A stretch of 58,943 bases of DNA, from NCBI RefSeq assembly GCF_000170755.1, contig NZ_ABCK01000031.1, positions 1 to 58,943 on the forward strand. Direction: 5' to 3'. Below are positions 18,157 to 26,528 of this stretch, in pieces. Under the pieces are notes generated by a model. It saw nothing but the letters and a program-made list of their open reading frames with translations, ran no database searches and was not told where the DNA came from. Every line of letters starts with the position of its first letter. Within the stretch, counting starts at the first letter, position 1. The DNA comes from Lentisphaera araneosa HTCC2155 (GTDB taxonomy: Bacteria; Verrucomicrobiota; Lentisphaeria; Lentisphaerales; Lentisphaeraceae). The position numbers and the translations under genes are program-made.

Positions 18157-20898
18157 ATGGCTTTGTCCAACAAATACAATGCTGCCGACAGCGAAAAAAA
18201 GTGGCAGCAGTTCTGGGATCAAGAAGGCATCTATGCCTTTGATGAACAATCAGATAAAGAAACTTTCTCAATCGACACCCCACCACCCACCGTTTCAGGT
18301 AAACTTCACATCGGTCACGTTTTCTCTTACACGCAAGCAGAGATCGTAGCTCGCTACCAGCGCATGCTCGGCAAAAATGTCATGTATCCCTTTGGTTTTG
18401 ACGACAATGGTTTACCGACAGAGATCCTCACTGAACGCGAAAAAGGCATCAAGGGTTCACAAATGCCCCGCGCCGAATTCGTTAAAAATTGTGAAGAAGT
18501 TTCCGAAAAATACCGTGCGCAATTCAAGGACCTCTGGCAGAGCCTCGGCTTCTCTTGTGCTTGGGAGAGTGCTTACTCAACGATTAGTGAAAAATCACAA
18601 CGCATTTCTCAGCGTTCTTTCCTCGACTTGCTCGAGCGCGACAAAGTAAAATATAATCAGAGCCCCACACTCTGGTGTACAAAGTGCCAAACTTCTTTTG
18701 CTCAAGCCGAAGTCGATGACGTCAACAAGGGTACGATCTTCAATTACCTCAACTTCAAAAGTGCTGATGGCGAAGACATCCCGATTGCCACAACTCGTCC
18801 GGAACTCCTCCCAGGTTGTGCCGCCATGTTCATTCACCCCGAGAACGAAAAGTATAAGCACCTCATTGGCCAAGACGCCACTGTTCCTCTCTTTGGACAT
18901 AAAGTTAAAATCCTCGCCGACGAAAAAGCCGACCCCGAAAAGGGTACGGGTATCGTTATGTGCTGTACTTTCGGTGACGTAACAGATATTGACTGGTGGC
19001 GTGAACACGAACTCGAGATGAATGTTTGCTTCAGCCTCGAAGGCATCATGAATGAACGTGCAGGCGAATTCGAAGGCCTCACAATTGACGAAGCACGCAC
19101 TGCGATCATCGCAAAGCTCAAAGAAGAAAACATCATTTTCAAACAAGAAGATCTCGCTGCAGAAACTCGCGTTGTGAACACACACGAACGTTGTGGAACT
19201 CCGGTTGAATATCTTCCCACCAAGCAGTGGTTCATCAAAGTTGTTGAACACAAAGAAGAACTTCTTGCCCAAGGCGAAAAAGTCAATTGGTTCCCTTCTT
19301 TCATGGGCAAGCGTTACCGCGACTGGGTAGAAAACCTCGGTTGGGACTGGGCGATTTCTCGTCAGCGTTACTTCGGTGTACCAATCCCCGTTTGGTACGC
19401 TCCCGATGGCACCGTTGTTCCCGCATCTCCTGAGCAACTCCCCGTCAACCCACTCGTTGACAAGCCTCTCGATTGCAAGGGCTACGATCCCGAAACTCTC
19501 ATCCCTGAATCCGATGTCCTCGATACTTGGGCAACTTCTTCAAGCACTCCGGAGCTTAATTCACGCTGGGGTGAAGAAGACGAACTCCCCCAAATCCGCC
19601 CCATGTCAATGCGCCCTCAGGCTCACGACATCATTCGTACTTGGGCTTTCTACACCATCGTAAAATCTTATTTTCACTTCAATGATGTACCTTGGAAGGA
19701 CGCCGTTATCTCTGGCCACGTGATCAAAAAAGATCAGCAAGTCGAAGCTCAAAAAGTTGAGGGTAAGGCCTTTGCTCGCAAATCCAAAATCTCCAAATCA
19801 AAAGATGGCGACCGCTTCTCTCCACTTGCGATGATCGCAAATCACGGTGCCGACCAAATCCGTTACTGGGCTTCCTCTGGTACGCTCGGTACTGACATTG
19901 CTTTTGACGAAGATGAGATCGAAGGTTCTAGTAAGCTTCTCACCAAACTCTGGAACTCGACACGTTTTGCCGAAGGCTTTCTCGAAAACTTTGACGCTTC
20001 GGCGCCAATGCCGACGCTCACAGCGGTGGATAAATGGGTGCTCACGCGTTTCGACGAAGTGATCAAAGCCTACCATAAAGCTTTTGAAAAATACGAATTC
20101 TTCCCAGCTCGTAATGCCTTAGAGCAATTCTTCTGGTCTGACTTCTGCGACAACTATATCGAAATGGTCAAGCACCGCCTCTATGGCGACGAAAGTGCGG
20201 AAGATGCAAAAGCTGCTCGTTGGACGCTCTACAAGATCCAGCTCGGCATTATTAAACTCTTTGCTCCTTACATGCCTCATATCTGTGAAGAAATCTACCA
20301 AGATGTTTTCCGTGAGCGCGAAGGCGACAAATCAGTGCACATCTCACTTCTCCCCAGCGTTCCTGCCGAAGCAATTTGCGAAACTGGCAAAAAAGCCGGC
20401 GCCCTCCTACTCGAGCTCGTGACTTTAGTAAGAACTTATAAATCAAAGAACAACTACTCCATGAAGCTCGCCGTTGAAACACTCAGCGTTGAAGCTAGCG
20501 AAGAAGATCAAGTGCTCATTAACCTTATCGTTGAAGACCTCTGCGGCGTTTGCAAAATTGCGGAACTCGCAAAAGTTGCCGTAGCTGAACCTTGGGAAGG
20601 ATCTAACGATCGCTTCAAACTTGCGGTCAAGATGGATGAAGATGCACTTCTCAGAACTGAACTCGTTGCCGATATCAAGAAAGTCATTCTTCCTATCAAG
20701 CAAGCCAACGGACTCAAATCGAAGTCACCGGTGAAGGCCATTGTGGTTCAAGCAGACGATCAATACCTCGAACTTCTCCAAGCCGAACCCGGCCAGCTCA
20801 AAGCTGCTGCCCGTTCCGAAGAAGTGCACTTCAATCAAGAAGGACTCGAGTACACAGAGGCTCGCGAAGGCCTCGCCATTACTCTCATCATCGAGTAA
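18157..20898 (+). CDS. valS: Valyl-tRNA synthetase, archaeal-type
   Basis: A class Ia aminoacyl-tRNA synthetase that charges tRNA-Val and edits misactivated Thr. At 913 residues it is complete. The HIGH signature is at 51-54 within DTPPPTVSGKLHIGHVFSY, and the KMSKS loop appears as KISKSKDGDRF near residue 545. The CP1 editing domain includes IATTRPELLPGCAA, the Val-type pattern, with GIVMCCTFGD later. The N-terminus (NKYNAADSEKKWQQFW) and the GFDDNGLPTE segment resemble the archaeal/Rickettsia branch of ValS. The usual C-terminal coiled-coil arm is short. Codon use is rich in C-ending codons compared with neighbours, fitting high expression. A strong terminator follows. Confidence 0.96.
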   Translation: MALSNKYNAADSEKKWQQFWDQEGIYAFDEQSDKETFSIDTPPPTVSGKLHIGHVFSYTQAEIVARYQRMLGKNVMYPFGFDDNGLPTEILTEREKGIKGSQMPRAEFVKNCEEVSEKYRAQFKDLWQSLGFSCAWESAYSTISEKSQRISQRSFLDLLERDKVKYNQSPTLWCTKCQTSFAQAEVDDVNKGTIFNYLNFKSADGEDIPIATTRPELLPGCAAMFIHPENEKYKHLIGQDATVPLFGHKVKILADEKADPEKGTGIVMCCTFGDVTDIDWWREHELEMNVCFSLEGIMNERAGEFEGLTIDEARTAIIAKLKEENIIFKQEDLAAETRVVNTHERCGTPVEYLPTKQWFIKVVEHKEELLAQGEKVNWFPSFMGKRYRDWVENLGWDWAISRQRYFGVPIPVWYAPDGTVVPASPEQLPVNPLVDKPLDCKGYDPETLIPESDVLDTWATSSSTPELNSRWGEEDELPQIRPMSMRPQAHDIIRTWAFYTIVKSYFHFNDVPWKDAVISGHVIKKDQQVEAQKVEGKAFARKSKISKSKDGDRFSPLAMIANHGADQIRYWASSGTLGTDIAFDEDEIEGSSKLLTKLWNSTRFAEGFLENFDASAPMPTLTAVDKWVLTRFDEVIKAYHKAFEKYEFFPARNALEQFFWSDFCDNYIEMVKHRLYGDESAEDAKAARWTLYKIQLGIIKLFAPYMPHICEEIYQDVFREREGDKSVHISLLPSVPAEAICETGKKAGALLLELVTLVRTYKSKNNYSMKLAVETLSVEASEEDQVLINLIVEDLCGVCKIAELAKVAVAEPWEGSNDRFKLAVKMDEDALLRTELVADIKKVILPIKQANGLKSKSPVKAIVVQADDQYLELLQAEPGQLKAAARSEEVHFNQEGLEYTEAREGLAITLIIE

Positions 20899-20916
20899 GT
20901 CTCGCCTTTACTCCAT

Positions 20917-20948
20917 AAAAAAAGCCTCCCATTGCGGAGGCTTTTTTT
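20917..20948 (+). terminator. Rho-independent terminator of valS
   Basis: AAAAAAAGCCTCC (20917-20929) pairs with GGAGGCTTTTTTT (20936-20948) around a 6-nt loop, ending in a T7 run. It sits 19 bases after the valS stop. The stem and about 25 bases beyond it are nearly repeated at 24377-24432. Confidence 0.93.
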
Positions 20949-21066
20949 GTACTTATGGTGAAGAAACTCAGCGGGGATGGGGAGAAAACTCACTAGAATA
21001 TGTCATCAGCTTTAGTCCACAAGCCCAATAGATCATCCCCCTCATACATGGTATCACTCTTCTTGT

Positions 21067-21405
21067 CTACTGAGCCACGGCATGGGGAACTTGTTCGAGT
21101 TCAGCAGTCATTGATTTTTCTATAAAGTCCAATTCAAAACCATTTTGCATATTAACCCAGAAAGCTAAACTATTATCAAAATAACGAGCAAGTAAGACTC
21201 CAGTTTGGACCGTGATTTTCTTTGACCCATTAAGTATTCCGCTAATTGTTCCACGATTGAGCTTAAGGTCTTTGGCTACTTTGTAAGCGCTCAAGTTCAT
21301 ATCTTCGAGATTATCTTTGAGTATTTCTCCAGGGTGACAAGTAAGAGGATAGCCATTCGCTACTAACCAATCACACATTTCTTTGTTTGTTAAGTTCGTT
21401 TTCAT
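21067..21405 (-). CDS. higA: HigA-family antitoxin (XRE)
   Basis: A 112-residue antitoxin of the HigA/VapI group: CHPGEILKDNLEDMNLSAYKVA opens the XRE helix-turn-helix, and the recognition helix region is KLNRGTISGILNG (about residues 49-61). The C-terminal helices ARYFDNSLAFWVNMQNGFEL match the family. It should neutralise HigB and repress the shared promoter. It is the second gene of the operon, 63 bases after higB, with its own AAGGAAAAAGAAG ribosome site before ATG 21405. The toxin-first order is typical of hig loci. Confidence 0.93.
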   Translation of the reverse strand: MKTNLTNKEMCDWLVANGYPLTCHPGEILKDNLEDMNLSAYKVAKDLKLNRGTISGILNGSKKITVQTGVLLARYFDNSLAFWVNMQNGFELDFIEKSMTAELEQVPHAVAQ

Positions 21406-21468
21406 CTTCTTTTTCCTTTTTCCTTTGTTCTATTGAACCTTTTCGAAAGTGACCAAACGCCCACCTCC

Positions 21469-21741
21469 TTAATGGTAATCTACAATTTCAACTTCATCAG
21501 CTTCATCATTCCACTTAAAACACACGCGCCATTGATCGTTTATACGGATTGACCATTGACCTTCACGATCACCACTAAGCTTTTCTAGGCGATTGCCTGG
21601 CGGTATACGAAGATCTTCTGGGCTTGCAGCATACTTCAAGCGCATTAATTGCCTAAAGGCTTTCTTTTGAATCTGCTGAGGAAGTTTGCGACTCCCCTGT
21701 CCTTCAGCAATCTTTTCAGTTTCCTTGCATTTGAAAATCAT
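21469..21741 (-). CDS. higB: HigB-family toxin (RelE superfamily mRNA interferase)
   Basis: A ribosome-dependent mRNA endonuclease of the RelE fold, 90 residues from ATG 21741 (MIFKCKETEKIAEGQ). It contains AASPEDLRIPPGNRLEKLSG, QWSIRINDQWRVCFKW and the C-terminal DYH expected for HigB. An in-frame ATG at 21789 would add 16 residues, but it lies upstream of the transcription start predicted from the promoter at 21776-21803. ATG 21741 also has a GAGG ribosome site seven bases away, so I prefer the short form. It is the first gene of the higBA operon. Confidence 0.93.
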   Translation of the reverse strand: MIFKCKETEKIAEGQGSRKLPQQIQKKAFRQLMRLKYAASPEDLRIPPGNRLEKLSGDREGQWSIRINDQWRVCFKWNDEADEVEIVDYH

Positions 21742-21775
21742 TCTTAACCTCGACTTAAGTTCCTTATCCATTCTT

Positions 21776-21812
21776 AGTATACATCTCATAGACGTTTATT
21801 CAAAATAAACGT
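21776..21812 (-). promoter_or_regulatory. higBA promoter with overlapping operator dyad
   Basis: On the minus strand TTGAAT (21798-21803) and TATACT (21776-21781) are 16 bases apart. The -35 box lies inside a perfect 9-bp dyad, ACGTTTATT (21792-21800) and AATAAACGT (21804-21812), with a 3-bp centre. This is a natural HigA operator: binding there would block RNA polymerase and give autorepression. The sequence elements are seen; HigA binding is inference. Confidence 0.78.
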
Positions 21813-22029
21813 TTACTAAAAGTAACGTACCCCGAGCTTATTCTCTTCAAAATCTGATTAATATTTATTAATTGTCTGAGTAAGGTCATTATTATTGCTA
21901 TATGCATGAAGGGCCGCACTGAAATTTACTTATTAAATTGAGTGTCACTCTTTAAGAAGTTTTAAGCACGTGTAATTTTTCGATATTGTAAGTATAATAA
22001 AAATATGATCTGGGGGCAGGTAAGTCAAA

Positions 22030-22239
22030 ATGAAATTAAAATATAGATTTGAATTTAAAAGTCGTGAACTTTTTAGGATTTTAAATAAAAAAGCTAAAGA
22101 AATCAGCAGAGAATTTTCTGTTTTCGACGGTTATAATAAATTTTGGTTTAGGGAAGATAATGTTGATTTACTCGAGTTTTTAGAGCTTACTGCTCTTGTT
22201 GAAGAATATGAACTCCAAAGAAGTGATCGAATTTTTTGA
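22030..22239 (+). CDS. Unknown protein, N-terminal fragment ending at an in-frame UGA
   Basis: A 69-residue reading frame rich in aromatic and charged residues (KLKYRFEFKSRELFRILNKK), with no signal peptide, preceded by GGGGCAGG and a TATAAT box at 21993-21998. It stops at TGA 22237-22239. The same frame then stays open through 22240-22269 (CDNGYYSETK) straight into the 453-residue reading frame that follows. The two are therefore probably one gene of about 533 codons interrupted by a single stop codon. I do not recognise the family. Base composition is more AT-rich than the flanking housekeeping genes, which suggests acquired DNA. Confidence 0.5.
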   Translation: MKLKYRFEFKSRELFRILNKKAKEISREFSVFDGYNKFWFREDNVDLLEFLELTALVEEYELQRSDRIF

Positions 22240-22269
22240 TGTGATAATGGGTATTACTCAGAGACAAAA

Positions 22270-23631
22270 TTGGAATATGAAGATGCAGATAGGTTTTCAG
22301 CTGCTTATGTCAGTTTTTATACTGATACGGAATATAGCACAGATAAGTACTATAACGAAATAATCAACGATGAGCTCATTTTTGAGAAAAAAACTCTTGG
22401 TAATTTTAAGTTACTACAACTCAATATATTATTCGATGACACACGTGTTTTAATTGTTAAAAAGCAATTTGTTCAACTCTTCGAACAAAATGACCTAAAG
22501 GGCGCGAGTTTTAAACCAGTTTTAGTTAAAGCTTTAACAGGTGAAACAAAACCCAGTCGATCAGTATACTGGGCTAAAATTGAAAATGATTTTGAAGACT
22601 CAAATGGTGTGTTTAGAGGCGGATGTAGAGATAAGTTTAGACAAAGTATTCCCCCATCAATTTCTCCTGATTTTGCCTCTTCCATAAATAAATTTGATTT
22701 ATTTTCAGTAGGTAGAAAAATGTTAATGAGTCAAAAACTATACCGTATATTATATGACAATGCCTTATTAGGAGACTTATCTTGTACTTCTTACTGGAAT
22801 ATAGGTTATTATGGGGGAAAAACCAGTTCAAAACTCAAAGACGTACTGATTAGTCAAGGCACTTATGATGATGATCTTGATGCTGTATTTCAGAAAGAAC
22901 GCGACGAACTTGCCGTAAGACTAGCTAAAAACGCTATAGATCCAAAGTCAATAGCTCAGAAAGTAAAAGATGAAACTGAAGAAAAAGAGAGACTGGCTGA
23001 ACATCGACAGAAAATGGAAAAACGTTTTGGGAAACAAGAACCCAACAAAATCGAAATGAATTACTTTCAAGCAGATTTTGAATTTCTAGCCTGGAAACCG
23101 CTTGATGATGCCAAATGTGATCTTACTGGAGAACAAGGAATTTGTTTACGCCCCAATGTAAACGCTTATGATGAATCATTTAAAGTGGATATTAGTGAGC
23201 AAGAGTTAAGAGATCTTGTGGAACAGAACCATCCTGGGGATTATTTCTTTTATGTGCACCTTAATGCCATCGCCAACGGGACATTAAAAGTTATTCATGA
23301 AATTGATTATGACTTCCAGGAAGGGCTTAACGAAGAAATCCACGACAAACTCAGTCGAACCCCACCTTATGAAGATGAAGGAGCGTGGTTTATTGTTGAT
23401 GAAGATATTCTAACTTTTATTGGCATCTGGACTTCAGAAGATGTTAAAGAGAACTTTAAAACTAAAAAAGCTCAAAAAGCTCAAAAAGAATTTGTTAGCT
23501 CAATTAATGGTCAGTATCAAGAAGAACCTTTAACAATAGAATCCATGGACAAAGAAGGACGAACAATCGTCTTTCAAAACCCCAAAGATCAAAGCCTTTT
23601 TGCCGTCTATAAATACACACATGGTTTTTAA
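22270..23631 (+). CDS. Unknown protein, possibly the C-terminal part of an interrupted gene
   Basis: 453 residues from a TTG codon with no ribosome site, which argues against an independent start. It is in phase with the 69-residue frame upstream, separated only by TGA 22237. The protein is soluble and acidic. Features include repeated Tyr/Asp-rich stretches near the start (SFYTDTEYSTDKYYNE), TSYWNIGYYGGKTSS near residue 180, a charged helical linker (about 210-260) and KKAQKAQKEF near 400. No known catalytic motif is visible. The gene sits between higBA and a secreted protein and looks AT-rich. It could be an immunity-type or defence-associated protein, but this is not supported by a motif. 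Confidence 0.55.
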   Translation: MEYEDADRFSAAYVSFYTDTEYSTDKYYNEIINDELIFEKKTLGNFKLLQLNILFDDTRVLIVKKQFVQLFEQNDLKGASFKPVLVKALTGETKPSRSVYWAKIENDFEDSNGVFRGGCRDKFRQSIPPSISPDFASSINKFDLFSVGRKMLMSQKLYRILYDNALLGDLSCTSYWNIGYYGGKTSSKLKDVLISQGTYDDDLDAVFQKERDELAVRLAKNAIDPKSIAQKVKDETEEKERLAEHRQKMEKRFGKQEPNKIEMNYFQADFEFLAWKPLDDAKCDLTGEQGICLRPNVNAYDESFKVDISEQELRDLVEQNHPGDYFFYVHLNAIANGTLKVIHEIDYDFQEGLNEEIHDKLSRTPPYEDEGAWFIVDEDILTFIGIWTSEDVKENFKTKKAQKAQKEFVSSINGQYQEEPLTIESMDKEGRTIVFQNPKDQSLFAVYKYTHGF

Positions 23632-23661
23632 TTAAGAAAGTCATTTCCTTTCCATCAAATT

Positions 23662-24093
23662 CTAAAATAAATGCACCGTCATTTCTGTGGGTGATGCTTT
23701 AAGTTTTGTTTTCTTACCCTGAGCATCCTCTATTTCTAGAGCCACTAGTACACCTTTCCCTGCCCAACTTGGCAGGGCACGGACCACACAGCCAGACTCT
23801 CGTATTTCGCTAACTTTCTTATGAAACCGTCTCGTACATCCAGGGAAACTTAAAGATAGAATTTTGTACTCACTCACAATCTTTTTACCATCATTCATGT
23901 TTAAATTCACAATCATATAGCGCTTCGATTTTTGCTCACCAATACTCGGCATCTTATTAATAATGATTTCTGCTTTACTAATCGAAACAATTTGCTCACC
24001 TAATTGCACTGATTCTTTGTATTGGCGCATATCTATCTTCGCCCAAGCTGAAACAGAGATAAACAAACTTACTAAGCCTATAAAATATTTCAT
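23662..24093 (-). CDS. Small exported protein of unknown function
   Basis: A 143-residue protein with a clear signal peptide (KYFIGLVSLFISVSAWA) and a compact, strand-rich mature domain. Two Cys (in SFPGCTRRF and ESGCVVRAL), about 19 residues apart, could form a disulfide in the periplasm. No family is recognised. It converges with the orphan gene ending at 23631 and has no operon partner. The ATG at 24093 is preceded by AAAAAAGGATT, a good ribosome site, so a real gene is likely. Confidence 0.65.
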   Translation of the reverse strand: MKYFIGLVSLFISVSAWAKIDMRQYKESVQLGEQIVSISKAEIIINKMPSIGEQKSKRYMIVNLNMNDGKKIVSEYKILSLSFPGCTRRFHKKVSEIRESGCVVRALPSWAGKGVLVALEIEDAQGKKTKLKASPTEMTVHLF

Positions 24094-24155
24094 AATCCTT
24101 TTTTATCTATGACGAACAAGTGGGGGATTTATTACAGAGGAAATTAAAATAATAT

Positions 24156-24345
24156 ATGGGACTCTGTCCCAAACTCTGCAAGGAGCTGCCACTCCTTGAC
24201 CAGGCGGATGGTTTTAGTATAAATTATAGGTAAACCAGTACTCTCTTAACAAATAGTAAGCGTAGGAGCAGGCGACAAGCTTAGGGATTCTTAAGGGTAC
24301 AAGCACCCTTAAGCGGGTCTTGGGCAGCGCCCCAAGATTCATTCC
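24156..24345. repeat. Pair of inverted two-hairpin repeat modules
   Basis: The gap between 24094 and 24424 has no gene but is full of structure. Module one (24156-24203) has hairpin GGGA/TCCC (24158-24170), then AACTCTGC, then hairpin AAGGAG/CTCCTT (24180-24197). Module two lies inverted (24281-24345). Read on the minus strand it gives CTTGGG/CCCAAG (24319-24336), GACCCGC, then CTTAAGGGT/ACCCTTAAG (24290-24313). Both follow the same plan of a G-rich hairpin, a short C-rich spacer and a second hairpin, but the arms differ and compensate. It resembles a dispersed structured repeat, perhaps a MITE-like unit of two opposed copies. Confidence 0.6.
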
Positions 24346-24376
24346 ATGCATAAAGCTTTGACCCCATTTATTAAAT

Positions 24377-24406
24377 AAAAAAGCCTCCCGTAATGGAGGC
24401 TTTTTT
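24377..24406 (-). terminator. Terminator of the DUF4126 gene
   Basis: AAAAAAGCCTCC (24377-24388) pairs with GGAGGCTTTTTT (24395-24406) around the loop CGTAAT. It lies 18 bases beyond the stop of the minus-strand DUF4126 gene, and the A6 arm gives a U run on that strand. The stem matches the valS terminator at 20917-20948 apart from the loop. Confidence 0.9.
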
Positions 24407-24424
24407 GTATTTATGATGAAGAAA

Positions 24425-25012
24425 CTAAGCGGGCGATTGCTGAACGATTTCAGCTTTGGGCTTCTTTCGCATCACACGGAAACCTAAATAAATCAGAGCT
24501 CCCATAACGAGAATGACTGCTGCGATCGGAACAAACACGGCGAGTAGGGTCACGCCCGTTGCACCTGCGAGTTCCCCTGCGGCTACAATTGGATTGCCAA
24601 GGCCACCAGTCGTAGCTGTGGACGTTCCGCGAACAACGGTAGTCACTGCTTGTACTGTGGCAGCTGCACCACCGCCGGCAATCAAGGCTAATGACCATTT
24701 AAGTACAGGGCTCATTTCCCCTGTCATTGCGCCCGTTAAAATTGTCCCTGCCACAATTGCTGCGGGAGCCGCAATCGTATCGAGTAAATTATCTACCCAC
24801 GGCACAAAGTAGGCCGCGACTTCACAAATGGTGGCGATCAGTAAAACAATCATCGCTAGGTCGCCACCCAACCATTCAAAACCTGAACCCAATTCCATAT
24901 GCCCAGCACGTGAAGCCAAGCTCACACCCAACATAGGCACAAAAACCCTAAAACCACAAGCGGCACTGAGTCCAATACCGATACATAAACCCGTCAATAA
25001 TTCTATTTCCAT
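24425..25012 (-). CDS. DUF4126 family membrane protein
   Basis: A 195-residue inner-membrane protein with about five helices. The N-terminus, TGLCIGIGLSAACGFRVFVP, is the hallmark of DUF4126. The central Ala/Gly/Thr-rich region contains DTIAAPAAIVAGTILTGAM and VVRGTSTATTGGLGNP, also typical. A short basic tail (RVMRKKPKAE) is cytoplasmic. The family has no established function. It starts at ATG 25012 with AAGGAAGAGAC upstream and is a single-gene unit followed by a strong terminator. Confidence 0.85.
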   Translation of the reverse strand: MEIELLTGLCIGIGLSAACGFRVFVPMLGVSLASRAGHMELGSGFEWLGGDLAMIVLLIATICEVAAYFVPWVDNLLDTIAAPAAIVAGTILTGAMTGEMSPVLKWSLALIAGGGAAATVQAVTTVVRGTSTATTGGLGNPIVAAGELAGATGVTLLAVFVPIAAVILVMGALIYLGFRVMRKKPKAEIVQQSPA

Positions 25013-25168
25013 TGTCTCTTCCTTTTAATTATCAATTACTTAAGATACCATAATTTCACTGCTCATTCAAGGACTCGTGAAAATATCTAGTCGTGTCCTT
25101 TAATTTCCCGGTATTCTATACATATTAAAAATTATCATTTTTAACAGAACAAAAAATACTACTTTCTT

Positions 25169-25810
25169 ATGGAAAACCACATTAGCTGCCCCAATTGCGA
25201 CGCCCCCATTGAATACGAAGTCATAGACTCGATCCACGAACAAAGTTCAGCGATTCAGGAACTCTTTGAAGGCACTTTAAACCGCGTCAATTGTCACGCT
25301 TGCGCAATTGAATTCCACGTACAAACTCCAATCACTTTTCGTAGTGAAGATGGTCAATACATTATCTTTTTCAAACCTCATGTCGAAGGCGAAGATTGGC
25401 GTGAAACTGAAAAGCAAATGCAAATCGTTCTCGATGAAATGGCTTCTGAGCTCCCTCCCGAACTCGATCCTGAAGCGCGCCTGGTTTTAGACCGCAATCA
25501 GTTCATTGAAAAAATTGCCACCTACATCAATAATATTGATGACCGCATCATGGAATACATTAAATTTGTCATGTACCGCAATGGCGATGCCGTCTGGCCT
25601 TTACAGGATTTATACTACGACTTCAATACCAAAGAAACGGATCATTTGGAGTTTACTATGATGAACCGTAAATCGGGCAAAGCTGAACAGACTCTCTCTG
25701 TGCCGATGAATGTCTATCAACAATTTATCGATGACGAACACGATGAATTCGATCCCGACGCCATCTTCCCTAGCCTTTATGTTCAAGTCGAAAGTCTCTT
25801 GGAAAAATAA
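25169..25810 (+). CDS. CpXC zinc-ribbon domain protein
   Basis: 213 residues. The N-terminal CpXC-type domain has two Cys pairs, CPNC (7-10) and CHAC (42-45), that would hold one zinc ion. The rest is acidic, with FKPHVEGEDWRE and a helical section (about 80-160) and no known catalytic residues. Proteins of this family are mostly uncharacterised and cytoplasmic. The gene is two bases from the next one, a membrane protein, so they are likely an operon acting together. The ATG at 25169 lacks a strong ribosome site. Confidence 0.8.
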   Translation: MENHISCPNCDAPIEYEVIDSIHEQSSAIQELFEGTLNRVNCHACAIEFHVQTPITFRSEDGQYIIFFKPHVEGEDWRETEKQMQIVLDEMASELPPELDPEARLVLDRNQFIEKIATYINNIDDRIMEYIKFVMYRNGDAVWPLQDLYYDFNTKETDHLEFTMMNRKSGKAEQTLSVPMNVYQQFIDDEHDEFDPDAIFPSLYVQVESLLEK

Positions 25811-25812
25811 AG

Positions 25813-26403
25813 GTGGAAGACCTAATCGATCAGCTCGATTCTTGGATTATATACATCCTGCCCCTTTTAGCCCTACTCTTTATTTTTAAGGGCTTAAAAC
25901 TCTTTAAAGCGCTCTTGGCCATTGCCTGTGCTTTGAGTTTGGGTTTCCTAGGATGGATAATCGGAATACAGATCGATCATAGTTCGCTTTGGATTCCTTG
26001 TACAATCAGTGGGATTTTAGCCATTTTTGGACTCTGGCTCTCAAAAGTTGTCCATAGTGCAGGCACCTTTATTTTGGGTGCTTCCAGCGCGCTTATGCTC
26101 TACCCATTTATCCAAGGCTTTGTCCCTCATGACCCCAACTGGCTACCCATGGCCGCCGCTATAACTCTCTCCCTATTTTTGGGGATGATTACCGCTCTCA
26201 TGAAAGACAGAGTTGTGGTGCTGATTACCTCACTCTACGGTGCAGCCCTATTTACCCACAGCTTTTTCCTCATCCTCTCGCTGCACGACATCATTAGCCT
26301 CAATGTTTTTGTGACAAACTCAAAGACCTTCCATATTGTTTGGTTAGTCTTGTTTGGGATTCTTACCCTAGCGGGTGTTTTCAGCCAAGGTAAGGGGAAA
26401 TAA
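25813..26403 (+). CDS. Multi-pass membrane protein, DUF4203-like
   Basis: 196 residues with about seven hydrophobic helices, starting at GTG 25813 directly after the CpXC gene stop. The pattern of short Gly-rich helices separated by brief loops, such as KGLKLFKALLAIACALSLGF and GTFILGASSALMLYPF, resembles the DUF4203/TM198-like group. That assignment is from pattern only. No transport signature is seen. Close coupling with the CpXC protein suggests a two-protein membrane-associated unit of unknown role. Confidence 0.65.
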   Translation: MEDLIDQLDSWIIYILPLLALLFIFKGLKLFKALLAIACALSLGFLGWIIGIQIDHSSLWIPCTISGILAIFGLWLSKVVHSAGTFILGASSALMLYPFIQGFVPHDPNWLPMAAAITLSLFLGMITALMKDRVVVLITSLYGAALFTHSFFLILSLHDIISLNVFVTNSKTFHIVWLVLFGILTLAGVFSQGKGK

Positions 26404-26495
26404 TTACCTTAACTGAGGAATCAGTCAACGATTCCCCTTAGTCTGTGTACAGCTCCTTCAGGACATAATAAGGATCAAAAAGCGCTTTATTAAAG

Positions 26496-26528
26496 AAATC
26501 GAGCGGCTCAAAGAAGAGCCCGATTTTT
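26496..26528 (+). terminator. Likely terminator of the CpXC/DUF4203 operon
   Basis: AAATCG (26496-26501) and GGCTC (26505-26509) pair with GAGCC (26516-26520) and CGATTT (26521-26526), leaving a 3-nt bulge and the loop AAAGAA. It is followed by TT. It lies about 90 bases after the operon stop. Confidence 0.65.

Noticed and set aside
18595-19437. 280-codon open frame opposite valS
   Set aside because: It is a shadow of the strongly biased valS codons; the plus-strand gene is certain.
22237-22239. Selenocysteine at the in-frame UGA
   Set aside because: The flanks do not resemble a selenoprotein active site, and no SECIS-like hairpin directly follows the codon.
24450-24698. 82-codon Ser/Arg/Cys-rich frame within the DUF4126 gene
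   Set aside because: It is in another frame of the same strand inside a clear membrane-protein gene; the composition is an artefact of Ala/Gly/Thr codons.
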